Below, piece after piece: positions 33,040 through 43,439 of a DNA stretch of 64,000 nt. The stretch comes from Micrasema longulum (Eukaryota; Arthropoda; Insecta; Trichoptera; Brachycentridae): the NCBI GenBank assembly GCA_022494885.1, contig JAGVSM010003642.1:1-64000 (forward strand), written 5' to 3'. The position numbers were made by a program, and so were the translations under genes. How positions within the stretch are numbered: the first letter of the stretch is position 1; each line of letters starts with the position of its first letter. The notes below the pieces were generated by a model. That model was not told where the DNA came from. It saw only the letters and a program-made list of their open reading frames with translations, and ran no database searches.

Positions 33040-33148
33040 TAATATTATAATAATAAAAATACTTTATGGTTTTATTCTACTTTGATTTATAATTATTTTA
33101 TATTTGTTTTAACAGTGACCGGGTTTCGTCGTGACCGACATAGTCTAT
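33040..33148 (-). repeat. Family F repeat end, truncated motif
   Basis: gtgaccgggtttcgtcgtga then ccgacatagtc is the family F terminus, also at 43440-43535 (-) and 43632-43700 (+). It is cut before the 5' half of the hammerhead-like core (CUGACGA lost). The flank tatggttttattctacttt is shared with 43460-43480. Confidence 0.65.
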
Positions 33149-33206
33149 ATTTTTAATTAAATTTAAATACATGTAAGTCAATTACATTTTCTTCATAATT
33201 TTATTT

Positions 33207-33652
33207 AAGAGTTTTAGTCCCAACACTTATGTATGGAAGTGAAACATGGAACTGGCAGAGGAAGGATGAAAGCCGAGTGAACGCGGTTGAAATGCAATTT
33301 CTTAGACAAATGTGTGGGAAATCAATGTATGACAGGGTTACGAATGATGAAATCAGGCGAGAGTGTAAATCTGAGACAAGTATAATTGATAAGATTAAGA
33401 AAGGGTCTCTGAGATGGTTTGGTCACGTATAACGAATGGACGACGAAAGAATGGTAAAACAAGTATATATGGCAAAAAATGAACGGCAACGTTAGACGAG
33501 GACGACCAAGGAAGACGTGGCATGATCAGATAAACCAAAATCTTAAGTCTGGTCATGTCAAAAGCAGACAGAACCGAAGGGCATGTATGACAAGATGTAT
33601 GAATGTGGAAGAGGCTAGGATTGTATGCCAGGATAGACGTGTGTGGCGGTGT
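33207..33652 (+). pseudogene. RTE-1 C-terminal fragment between F and E repeats
   Basis: Reads LMYGSETWNWQRKDESRVNA, QMCGKSMYDRVTNDEIRREC and SLRWFGHV, then TAA (aligned copies have GAA), then after a +1 shift in an A-run NGNVRRGRPRKTWHDQINQN, RRACMTRCMNVEEARIVCQD and RRVWR. It ends abruptly at 33652, before the usual SILSAYPYG ending and GTA tail, and runs into family E (gtcagtagaaaaactcaa). With F on the other side, this RTE-1 piece is embedded in the F-E element rather than inserted with a normal 3' end. Confidence 0.85.
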
Positions 33653-33655
33653 ATG

Positions 33656-33675
33656 TCAGTAGAAAAACTCAATTT
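33656..33675 (+). repeat. Family E scrap
   Basis: gtcagtagaaaaactcaatt, as at 3050 and 43757; it directly abuts the RTE-1 fragment. Confidence 0.55.
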
Positions 33676-34035
33676 ATTTATAGTTTTACTTGAAATGTTT
33701 TTATTTTATTTTTAAAGTTTTCTTTATATTTTTTTTCCTTGGTTTTGTAAAAAGGTCAATTATGTCATTACGAGTTTCCATTGTATTTTATTTTAAAAAT
33801 TGTTGTAAACCTCTAAGCTCTTAACACGATACAGTTTGTATTATACCTAGAGCATTCAATATACATTACAACACGATACCCACAAATCAGGAATTTATAA
33901 TTTTTGCCATTTTTAATTTACTGCGTTTTCTTTATTTTTTACTTTTATCTTTATACCCAAGTATATGAAGTATAATGTATCGCACAGTGTTAAAATAAAG
34001 TAAAATGCATAAAACAACTGTGTTATATGTACTGT
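33676..34035. other. AT-rich stretch, nothing identified
   Basis: No features seen. Confidence 0.4.
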
Positions 34036-34195
34036 GTACATTCACAGTCCATGAACTGACACCTGAAGTGTAAGACTGATCATTTTACCTACATGTGACA
34101 AAAATGATCAAAATACGCTGCGATTGGTACACCAATGCAGTGCTCTATGCACGATAAGGTGCGGAAAAGGAATGATGATGATGGTGTTATATGTA
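34036..34195 (+). repeat. SINE-2 body and GATGATG tail
   Basis: ccatgaactgacacctgaag, acctacatgtgacaaaaatg, atacgctgcgattggtacac, gctctatgcacgataaggtg and a clean gaatgatgatgatgg tail. It is the best-preserved SINE-2 3' end here and defines the tail type. The tRNA-like head is missing. Confidence 0.75.
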
Positions 34196-34321
34196 TTACT
34201 TATATTGTTTTTGTATTTTTTGATAATTTTGTAATAAAACACTGTGATGCATTTATGTTAATGATGAAATTTTTTTAAATTTATTTATTTACTTATAGGT
34301 TGTTAATTACACATTATTAAT

Positions 34322-34370
34322 TTGAGACATAAGTTCAAACTCCATGGGACTAAAAGCCCTGTGTTGCGTT
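34322..34370 (+). repeat. Family L fragment
   Basis: tgagacataagttcaaactc and catgggactaaaagccctgt; diverged reverse complement of 1985-2035. Confidence 0.45.
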
Positions 34371-34381
34371 TGGATGAGCAA

Positions 34382-34925
34382 TAAATTGAATTTATTTATT
34401 TATTTATTAATTTATTTATTAACGGGCATTGTCCATGTATACAATTTATAAGGTTTAAATATTACAAATAAAAGAGTAGTTTAAAACATTTAAAGAAAAA
34501 AGAAAGAAGCATTGACAAACATAAGGGACATCGAGACAAGATCTGGACTATTTATTTAGTCCTTGTTTAAATCGTTGTAAACTTAAACCAAAAAAGTCCA
34601 GATCTTGTCTTGAGTTAACAATACGACAAAGGCGGGTCATTGGAGAATTTAGGCCATAGTTTGTTCTATGCTGATCGATGAACAGTACTTCATTGTTTCT
34701 CAATCTACGAGTCGGAATATTGAATTTTACTTGTCCCAGTAATGATGGAACATGGATTATACCATTTAGTATGCTGAACATATATATGGAGACAATATTA
34801 GTTCTACGTTTTTGTAGACTAGAAATATTAAACATTGACTCTATTTCAGCATAAGAATAATTATCTCTCTCTAGTCCGAGCATCCACGCTATTTTTCGAA
34901 GCAAGCGATGAATCATCAAAACTTT
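34382..34925 (-). pseudogene. Family I non-LTR RT C-terminus with 3' UTR
   Basis: A 123-codon open frame (34548-34919) reads IHRLLRKIAWMLGLERDNYS, SLQKRRTNIVSIYMFSILNG, FNIPTRRLRNNEVLFIDQHR and MTRLCRIVNSRQDLDFFGLS and stops naturally. It is the undisrupted end of the RT seen in pieces at 5285-6310. The 3' UTR runs to an (AAAT)n tail at 34382-34425. 5' truncation near 34925 removes the catalytic domain, so it is dead on arrival. The open frame suggests moderate age. Confidence 0.8.
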
Positions 34926-35214
34926 TAAATAGGATCAGAAACCAAAATACATATTTTTTTTAAAACCAAATAAACGCCACATCAATATGGTAAACAGTGA
35001 ACTCAAACATTCGGAAAATCATCAAGGAGTTTCCCACTAAGGAAAATTTAGTTCTTAACTACTCCTCTATTGAAATTAGTTTTTGTCCTTGAGAGCTTAA
35101 TACGCTTTTCCAAAATATTAAACTCTCTCGGTGCGATAAATGTACCTGTACACTAATAAAAAAATATCAAACTATTTACTTTGAGATAACCCAGTATTTC
35201 TACAATTAGAATTA
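34926..35214. other. Unassigned stretch
   Basis: No recognised features. Confidence 0.4.
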
Positions 35215-35690
35215 ATACCACTTTCGGACAAAGGGATTTTGAGTATTATTCAATTAAAATCTATAACTTACTTCCACTATCTATTAAAGCAATTAGTTAT
35301 GAGAAAATGTTTAAAAAGGCTATAAAAAAATGGAAAGTGAAGCTAGGTAGCAGTAAAATGGATTGTCTCATTCGCCCATACCAATGCTGAATCAACTGCT
35401 CCACAACTGTATGGCTTATGTTAGGTTTTTGTTGTTTTCATTGTGTGTTTTGTAATATAAATAAAATAGATGTACATAAATACCTTGTTTTTAAAACTGT
35501 CTAAATATTTGTTAATTATGTTTGTTTTTTAAGTGAGTCTTCTTTGTTTATTCTCAAATGTAATTAAAAAAAACTAAATTGTTAAGTGTCCTCGGCACGG
35601 GAAACCCCAGTGAGGTCACATTATTTTTATTATTAATTATAGTTTGTAAGCGGAAAATATGAATAAATAAATAAATAACCAAATAAATTA
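35215..35690 (+). pseudogene. Family N non-LTR RT C-terminus and 3' UTR
   Basis: Reads YYSIKIYNLLPLSIKAISYE and KMFKKAIKKWKVKLGSSKMD with no stop, then the N 3' UTR (ctcggcacgggaaaccccag) and an aataaataaataa tail. Best-preserved N copy here; only the last ~60 residues are present. Confidence 0.8.
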
Positions 35691-36155
35691 TGTAAATTAA
35701 TTTAGCAATAACATATTATTTAACGTTAAAACACCGTTTTTTTATACCTGAATGTTATATTTGTTCATTAATATTTAAAGCCGTAACTTTGTGGTTAAAT
35801 GTGAATTCAAAGCATCCCATTATAAATATTTCATGTTCTATACAAACGTTTGTAAAAGGCACTTATGCTAACGAACTACTGTTAACATGCACAGTGTTGG
35901 TTCTTTAGTAATTGGACACTTTAAATCTAATGGTCAATAACATCTGAATGTAAGAATTTATCTACACCATTAAACAGATCCTTTTTTGTGTGTTTTTTCT
36001 TAAAATGTATGCATTACATGAATTTATTTTAACTATTAGATTTAGAATATCCAATTACCGTAGTATTTCCAATAACAATAGCACCCATCCTATACACGTA
36101 CTTACTTTTAAGTATGCTGATATATATTTTTGTTTTTCTTTTTGTGAATTCATGT
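35691..36155. other. AT-rich stretch, nothing identified
   Basis: The 82-codon ORF at 35990-36238 runs into the SINE-2 head and is not a gene. Confidence 0.4.
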
Positions 36156-36159
36156 TTTC

Positions 36160-36251
36160 ATCGGCTTCGTGGCGTGGTACGTGGGTTTTCCTACCACGCA
36201 AGGGTTCTCGGGTTCAATTCCCGGCATGGTTGACATAAAATTTTGTCGATT
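36160..36251 (+). mobile_element. SINE-2 tRNA-like head, split by SINE-3
   Basis: tcggcttcgtggcgtggtac, tcgggttcaattcccggcat and a short body start (gttgacataaaattttgtcg). Box B (ggttcaattcc) is well kept. The SINE-2 body resumes at about 36525, after a SINE-3 copy and an AT-rich spacer. Confidence 0.7.
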
Positions 36252-36425
36252 GAAATAATTGTTGACATAAAAAGAATCGGGTTGTGGTCCCGTGTCTAGT
36301 GCTGCGGACTCACGGATCAAAAGCCCGAGGTTCCGAACGCCACTCTATCCCAATTTGATTTCCATTTTTAATAATGAGTTATTTACAATTCATTGAAAAT
36401 GGCCACCAGATTGAGAAATTGGGGT
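36252..36425 (+). mobile_element. SINE-3 copy inside SINE-2
   Basis: gaatcgggttgtggtcccgt, gactcacggatcaaaagccc, gaggttccgaacgccactct and ttgaaaatggccaccagatt align with the reverse complement of 24283-24415. Its place between SINE-2 head and tail indicates nested insertion. Confidence 0.8.
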
Positions 36426-36524
36426 AAATTGTACGAACGCGAAAAGTATTTATTTTAATTTAATTTTTTTTTTTTTTAATTTATTTATAAAAAATTAAGA
36501 CGGCGTTTATTGTTAGTCTCTGTT

Positions 36525-36665
36525 AAGGTGCCTGAAGCGTTTGACTGATTATTTTACCTTCAATTAACAAAAAATAGTCGAAATACGTAAAATGGTTGGT
36601 GTACCAATGCAGTGCCCTATTCACCATTAGATGCGAAAAGGGAATGGGGATAATGTTATTCATGT
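36525..36665 (+). repeat. SINE-2 body and tail
   Basis: aggtgcctgaagcgtttgac, taaaatggttggtgtaccaa, gcagtgccctattcaccatt and gcgaaaagggaatggggata. It continues the head at 36160. Confidence 0.7.
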
Positions 36666-36714
36666 TTTTATCCATATCAATTTTTGTTTTTGTTTTATTT
36701 AATCCATTATACTG

Positions 36715-36765
36715 ATATATTTTACTGTGTAAGAAGCACTTGTGTCGTATAGTAAATAAATATAT
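36715..36765 (+). repeat. Family O retroelement 3' tail
   Basis: gtgtaagaagcacttgtgtc then gtatagtaaataaatat; relatives at 13579 (-) and 20640 (+). Confidence 0.5.
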
Positions 36766-37007
36766 TAATTAAAAAATTCAAACAAATAAATATTTTACAA
36801 AATGTAAATAAATCATTGTGTAATACCAATTATTGTGTACCCTTCCAACTTTCCTGTCTATGTTTTTTTTACTATCAAAACGATTTCGGTCAAACGTTGA
36901 TTATATTTTGAATTCTTAACCTATTTTGGGGTAGATAAATGGCAATTATCCATATCAATCCTGGGGGTATATGACTTAAATCAAATTCCTTTATCCATGG
37001 CGGCGGT

Positions 37008-37202
37008 TTAAGTAGCTTTCCTTTGTACGCCGCCATTCCACCCCGAGGCACTTAAAATCGCAGTTCCTAACTTGAAAGCAGAATTCTCCCAATAAGCTGT
37101 ATCTGTAGATACGTTAGTTCGTGTAAGGGCGTAATGCGATCGTAGTCTTTGCATTTTGGGGTCATATTTGCGAGCAGGGTTCGTTAGAACCTTTTCATAC
37201 AA
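37008..37202 (-). other. Small GC-richer ORF, possible exon
   Basis: A 64-codon minus-strand ORF in a less AT-rich patch, reading KYDPKMQRLRSHYALTRTNV and GTAILSASGWNGGVQRKAT. The residue mix is balanced, unlike chance ORFs here. I recognise no domain, see no second copy and could not fix splice sites. Could be an exon, old repeat coding sequence or chance. Confidence 0.2.
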
Positions 37203-37509
37203 AAAATAATTTCTCTAGAGATATTCAGTGCACCAAAGGGTTAATTGTACGTAGTTATATAGAAAGAAGCTAGTACGCGATTTTAAAAAATGAGATATTG
37301 ATGTTATCGGATGCAATTAGGTTAATTCTATGTTCTACTTTACATAGCAAGACCGCTTTTGTACAATAAAATTTTTTAATCACCTTTTGAAAATGGTTTC
37401 CGTCACAAAAACGGCATTTCTCAATTTGCAGAAAACACCCACAGCTCTGGAAAAATCTTAACAAATTTTAAAAATTATTAAAACTGTTCAAACAATTAAT
37501 AAAATTCTT

Positions 37510-37631
37510 AATATTACGTATCTTTTTTGGGTGATACCGTGTATGTTGGATTTGATCCGACGTTTCGGCTACCATTAACGTCGGATCAAATCCAACATAC
37601 ACGGTATCACTCAAAAAAGATACATAATATT
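37510..37631. repeat. Foldback palindrome, 55-bp arms
   Basis: 37510-37564 is inverted at 37577-37631 with about two mismatches and a 12-nt loop (tcggctaccatt). The arms contain gtgataccgtgtatgttgga and tttgatccgacgtt. The clean near-identity suggests a recent foldback element or element end. Confidence 0.8.
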
Positions 37632-37924
37632 GATAACAGTGACCGTGAAAACCTTCGCACCTATTTGATTAAATTCTTGTTTATCACATAAAAAAAATAC
37701 ATTCATCGTTTCTCATTTATTAAAGTCAAAAACATTCCAACTGATGTGTTGATTTATTTATTCACTCATTTCACTAAGGTGTTATTTTCCAGTTTCACTT
37801 TTCTATGGTTGGCTGCTTTCTACATAACTAAGTTTACTTGCCACTCATATACCGTTAAAACTGACTATTTTTTGTATATTTATTACTGCCCCAATGCAAT
37901 GGGTTAATAGCAAATTATTAAAGT

Positions 37925-38088
37925 TCAAAGCGCCACAACTGATCGCCCTAACTACGGTGTTGAATTACAGCACAAAAGACCCTGACTTGAGAAAGATCCC
38001 ATTAGATGTTTGTGTTTATACCAGAAATCGAACCAGGAGCCTTCCATGCGTGAGTCAAGCGTTTTAACCATGCATCACGGAGGCCATG
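37925..38088 (-). mobile_element. SINE-1 copy, diverged
   Basis: The minus strand reads ggcctccgtgatgcatggtt, gcttgactcacgcatggaag, ctcctggttcgatttctggt, ctcaagtcagggtcttttgt and tgtaattcaacaccgtagtt, the SINE-1 head and body. Older than the copies at 11.96, 52.3 and 61.5 kb. The small ORF 38010-38207 (+) is its antisense. Confidence 0.8.
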
Positions 38089-39840
38089 CCGTTTATGGTA
38101 AGTTATCCGCATTATTTTGTGTCTTTTGTGGTAGATTAGTTATTTACAATTTCTCATTTATATTAAAATTATCTTTAAGGTCACATGAGTCAAAGAGTTC
38201 ATTATAACCCACTCGTCTTTAAAATAAAAAATTAATTAATTTGGTCATATTTCCAGAAAGCGCATTTCAACTTATCTACGGGTTTGTATTTTTTAGGTAA
38301 AAGGGTTCATTAAAATTCTTTATTAGTTTTCTATTTATTTATTTTTTTAAATAAATATACAACTTTGTTTTTAACCGCTCAATTTTTTTTTTCTACCGAC
38401 CGGTTTGAAAGCTACACAAGTTTCTTTATCAAAGTATAATTAACTTATGAATTGTATCCTATTTTATTTTAACAGTGATTACTAAATATTAATTTAACTA
38501 CGCACTTCTTTCGATTGTTGCGCGGTATTATTGACAACCGTAAAATTATGCGGAGCATTAACTTTTGTGCTCCGGATAATTACCTTAGATAGCGTCAGCA
38601 TATACTGTTTCACATTTCAATATAGCGGACCAATCTGTCAATGATTATGCCAGTTGGAAAAACTATCTCTATGTTGAACAACATTACTTTGGACATTGTC
38701 ATTTTTCACGTCTCTGAGAGAGTTTTTTGTTTCAAGATTCTCTTACTTTTTTAATATGTTCTTTCTGGATATTACGAGTATGTATAATTTTGTGTTGTTT
38801 TTATGTTAACCTAATTTGAACTTATTATTTTCATCATTTATTTATGTATAAATTAAGATATTCCATTTTGTAATGTACATGTATATGAATAAATAAAATT
38901 GAAAATTTCATCAAATATTTGGAGCTAATAAGTCAAGTATTTTTGTCATGTTGTTCTTATAAAAATGGGAAATGTGAAGCGACGAGTACGATCTTTGAAA
39001 CTCGACAGGAGAGCGTTTAAATGAAATAATTAAGTAATTAATGAAATATTGTTTATAATTGTTTCATTTTAAATTCATTGTCATTCATCAATATTAATTT
39101 TCGTTTAAATTTATAAATGCTTGCGTTCTAATGACTTATGTAAATATTTTCATTTCAGACTATTTTCTGATATAGTCGTTAATAACCAGCTAGAGCTTGG
39201 CTTAAACCTCCGACCTCTAGATACAAAGTCTCTTTTTTAAAAAGGAATAACCCGCTTTCTGTGGCTTGTTGGTGGAGATTTAAATGAATACTAACATACA
39301 AAATTTTAAAAATCAATGAATATACAGATATACATAATTAACAGCCGGCAAGATTAGTTTTATATGTACAAATAAACTGTTTTCTTTTAATACAAGAAAA
39401 ATAATATATAATATAAAAAAAAGAAATAAATACACATAAAATAGTTTAATAACAATTCATATATAAACTTTTGATCGAGTAGCCACTTTCTTGTTTTGCT
39501 TTTGTTACATTGTGTGTTTAATTTAAGTTCATATACTTGTTTATACATATTATTGGTTAAAAACAAAGTTGTTTTATTTATTTTATTTTACATATTTTTG
39601 TTTACTTGTTCACTGCATGGCTAACAAGGGTACATACCCCGTTCCAAGCCAGGCAATTACATTTCAATACATTTTAATAATTAACAAGTTAAAAGAAAGA
39701 ACAGACAAAAAATATTTAAAAACTTGTATGTATATACATATGTTTCAATACACATATTGATACATATATATATATATACATACATATATACACGCATACA
39801 TACAAATGAAACTTTTTTCCTGCATCACGTAACAAACACA
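38089..39840. other. AT-rich stretch, mostly unassigned
   Basis: 38385-38436 (accggtttgaaagctacaca, tctttatcaaagt) resembles the ends of families F/G loosely. A related tctttatcaaagtaaaataa lies at 40615. A tacata microsatellite occupies about 39725-39800. No coding sequence recognised. Confidence 0.4.
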
Positions 39841-39844
39841 AACA

Positions 39845-40573
39845 AACAAACCATCACGCCATTTTTCCGTGGGGATAGGCAGAGAGGATAGAACGCCATA
39901 TCACTATATCTATGCATACGGACCTCGCTTCCTCTACATTCATACATCTTCTCATGCACGCACGCCGATTATTCCTACTTTTGACATGTTCATCTTCAAG
40001 TATTTTATGAACTTGTTCTTGCCATGTCTTTCTCGACTTTACTAGTTTTCTGCATTTATCAACATTTGCATCGTAGATCTTTATAGCCGTTCTTTTGTTG
40101 TCCATTTGCTCTACATGTCCAAACCAACGCAGCACCCCTTTCTTGATTCTGTCGATAATGCGTATTACACAGTTCACAGATCTCGACATTTGTGTACCTA
40201 TCATACATAGTTTTACCACGCATTCACCTGAAGGATCGCATTTCGACAGCATTTAACCTACTTTCATCATCATTTTTCCAATTCCATACTTCGCTCCCAT
40301 ACATTAGAGTTGGCACTAGAACTCCATTTTGAACTGCTAGTTTAGCCTTCTGCAATAAACATTTGTTTGCCAAAAAAGATTTCAGTGCATTGTTTACCCT
40401 GTTCCCGGCACTCACCCTCCTTTCAATATCTTTCTCGGTCTTTCCATTCCCAGTAAACATACTTCTCAGGTACACAAATTTTTCTACCTGATTCAGAATA
40501 CCTCCGTTTATACTGATCTCTCATTTAGTTATGTTTTCATCGCTTTAAAAAACCATCACTTTCGGTTTATCAA
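39845..40573 (-). pseudogene. RTE-2 C-terminal copy, 5'-truncated
   Basis: From high to low coordinates: MYLRSMFTGNGKTEKDIERR, SAGNRVNNALKSFLANKCLL, LMYGSEVWNWKNDDES, then a frame break near 40225. Next are RIIDRIKKGVLRWFGHVEQM, NRRACMRRCMNVEEARSVC and WRSILSAYPHGKMA-stop. The 3' end is gtgatggtttgtttgtttgt, confirming the GTTT-type tail of RTE-2. No catalytic domain remains. Bounded at ~40573 by sequence resembling a family F/G-like end. Confidence 0.85.
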
Positions 40574-41222
40574 TAACTTTAATATAAAAAGTAAAACACA
40601 TGTTTATCTGACATCTTTATCAAAGTAAAATAATAATAACAAGAAATTTTAAGCGGGAAACATGCGTCTAATAATAACAGGCAAATTGTCAAGAAGCGGA
40701 TAGTACCTACACTACGCACATAGATGCGCACCTACTATCTCCCAGGGAACAACCAAATGTGAACGAAATGTTTTAATAGTTATGAACTAGGAAAATTACA
40801 ATAGACATATACTGTATTCCTAAAACAGGGATCCTTCGAGTTTGAGTATCGGTCACCGCTTCCGTCATCTTTTTAACTTTAATAATAATTTAAGGAATGC
40901 TATCTTTATTTAGCTTTTTATCGTGTTCTTTTTGTGCTGTTACATGTTCACTCAATTGCCATACTTACTACTAGTTCTTTCCTCAATGTATTATTATTGT
41001 GTTTTTTTATTTTATTGTTAACTTTTTAAAATCATTTTTATGTTGCTGAAATTCTACTCGTTGATGCGTTTTGTAGCTACAATACTTTTTGTAATGTTAT
41101 CTTTCATATTATATAAATCATATTATTTTTTTTAAATTTATTTCTTAAGTTAGCTTATATTAAAACTAATATAAACTATTGTGTACATTTACATCATCTA
41201 TATATATTTACATTTCCTTACA
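40574..41222. other. Unassigned stretch
   Basis: Apart from ttatctgacatctttatcaa near 40600 nothing is recognised. Confidence 0.4.
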
Positions 41223-41860
41223 GTAACTTATACATTTATTTTTTAATTCTTTCAGACACTTTTCATTCTTCATACATTCAGGCATCTCATCATACATTTT
41301 TAAACCCTTATACATCAAACAATTTTGCGACTCAGCTCTTTTCAATAATGGTGGTCTTATTTTATCCTTTTGTCTAGTAGCATATTCATGACAATTTTTG
41401 TTTGAGACAATTTTATCCTTAAAATATTTTGGTAATTTATCGTGAAAAAAAAATATGTATAAATATCAACATATTAAATTTAAGTCTCCTTCTTACAGGT
41501 AACCATTTTAGTTCATCTCTCATTTTTTTTACATTGCTATATTTATTTTTCTTAAGAACTATTCTCATCGCTTTATTTTGTAAAATTTCTAGTTTATTTA
41601 AATTTCCTTCGTTTGCTAAAAATAATATTGTTGAGCAGAAATCTATATGTGGAAGAATGATTGTTTTGTAAATTAGTTCTACAGTATCTTTATTTAATTT
41701 ATTTCTCAATCTACTAAGGAAAAATATTTTTTTTGATGTTTTTTTATTAACGTGTTCAAAATTTGCATTTAATGTCAATTTTGAATCAAGTATTATCCCC
41801 AAATATTTAATTTCATTAACCTTTTCTATGGTTTCATTATCAATAAGCACATTCATCCTT
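41223..41860 (-). pseudogene. L2/CR1-like RT C-terminus with one frameshift
   Basis: A 139-codon open frame (41437-41856) reads KVNEIKYLGIILDSKLTLNA, KIFFLSRLRNKLNKDTVELI, LPHIDFCSTILFLAN, KLEILQNKAMRIVLKKNKYS and RDELKWLPVRRRLKFNMLIF. After a run of nine identical bases near 41446-41454 another frame continues DKLPKYFKDKIV, CHEYATRQKDKIRPPLLKRA and NCLMYKGLKMYDEMPECMKN to a stop near 41223. One indel in the homopolymer thus separates two otherwise clean halves of a ~210-residue RT end. It is 5'-truncated, so no catalytic motif is present. The lesion could be real or a base-call error. Confidence 0.85.
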
Positions 41861-41914
41861 GGGTGTAAATGTAAATATTATCAACTATAAAATATCTAAA
41901 TTTAGAAAATGCGG

Positions 41915-42285
41915 TCTAGAACTCCAACCGTCCATGCGTTCAGTAGCTGCGAGACCTGTAATCTAACTTTTATTTTTTTATAAATTTGTTTTTAATTTCG
42001 TTTTTTAAAATATCACGTAAACTCTTCATTCACTTCATTCACTTCATTTTCAAATAAAATAAAATAAAATTATATAAATATCAGCTAGATTTCTTACTGT
42101 CCGTGCACTCTGTAGCTGCAAGACGTGCTGTAATCTAGCTCTTACATATCATTATTGTTATATATCATAATTGGAGACGAGGAACTAGAATCTCAACAGT
42201 CCATGCGCTCTGTAGCTGCAAGGCGTGCTGGGATATTTATTTACAGTGCAGCGCCCTCGAAGTGATTTTCACAAAAATGGCGCTA
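41915..42285 (+). repeat. Family B element with three internal repeats
   Basis: Units with gtccatgcgttcagtagctg (41929), gtccgtgcactctgtagctg (~42099) and gtccatgcgctctgtagctg (~42200) each open with a ctaga word. The 3' end follows: ttacagtgcagcgccctcga, gtgattttcacaaaaatggc, tataaaaattatt. It matches 16556-16800 in order. Confidence 0.7.
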
Positions 42286-42370
42286 TAAAAATTATTCAAA
42301 CATATATATACATACGCATACACATATACATATACCCATGCGCATACACATACATACATATAAAAGATAC
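42286..42370. repeat. (ATACAC/ATACAT)n microsatellite
   Basis: Alternating atacat/atacac/atacgc words directly follow the family B element and may have grown from its tail. Confidence 0.7.
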
Positions 42371-43438
42371 ATAATGTAATTTATATATATGCGAAACTTC
42401 ATGATTGTCATTTGGTTTTTCAGAACTATTTTTTGTGTAATATGTCGATGACACTAAAAATGTCCACGAGAAATTACCACAAACTATCTCATCACAGGGT
42501 CGTTGAAAGTATTTACTAGACCTTTTATCTTATATGCATTACTTTTTTACTTCTTCTTTTTTGAATTATGTATTCTTATGGTCCTTCGTCGGTCTTAAAA
42601 ATAGTTGGAAATACCCTGAGAATTAAATCTAGTATTTATCTTTTAAAAGAAAGACACACTTAAAATACTTTTGAAGTTGCAGAAGAAATTATAAACGTTA
42701 CTGGAATAAGTATTTGTTTAGAAAATCCTCTCAAACCTCTTAGAATTTATTCGTTAAAAGGAAAATCTCGCCTTTGGCCATAATCCGCCTGTTCGAGTCA
42801 GCCCAATCCTACAGCGTCATGTGACTCAGTGAACATGCCTTGTATGAAAAATTACTGGACCATGTATTCTGTTTATACAAGCGCTTTGTCCGAACGGTTC
42901 ACAAGAAACTATCTTGGGAAGGATGTTTAAATATAAATAATAATACTTCTAAAGTATTTTGTATGAAATAGTAAATCTGTGTTCATAGATTTTAAAAAGA
43001 AACAACACTTTTTTTTCCTTTAACATTCTGTGTGAAAAAACTTTCTCGAGTCACATTGTGGTAACCTGGGGTAAGGAAATAATCACCTGATAATTTTTGT
43101 CTCTTTTTGTCTTCTTAAAACTATGTGTGTGATTACATCTATTTCTCTCAAATGAATGTTTAATTTGTCTCAAGACACTTAATCTTTTGAAATTTTCAGA
43201 GATCCTGATCGACAAAAGTTGTAAAGACTCTAGGCATAATGTGTCAATTAAAAAAAATGCTTTTAATTCTCCTATTCTAAGATTGAATCATCAAGAAAAC
43301 CAGATCAGTTGTATTAAAATTGAAAGTAAGATCCGGAAAGCAGCCATCGTATTAAATGCACTTGGTGAATCGTATTGTATAGATGGGTGCTCGTGAATTG
43401 ATTTGAGGTTAAATGAGAAAGATGGATTAAAATTAATT
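42371..43438. other. Unassigned stretch
   Basis: A 69-codon ORF at 43187-43396 (+) has no motif. No shared repeats were seen. Confidence 0.4.
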
Positions 43439-43439
43439 A

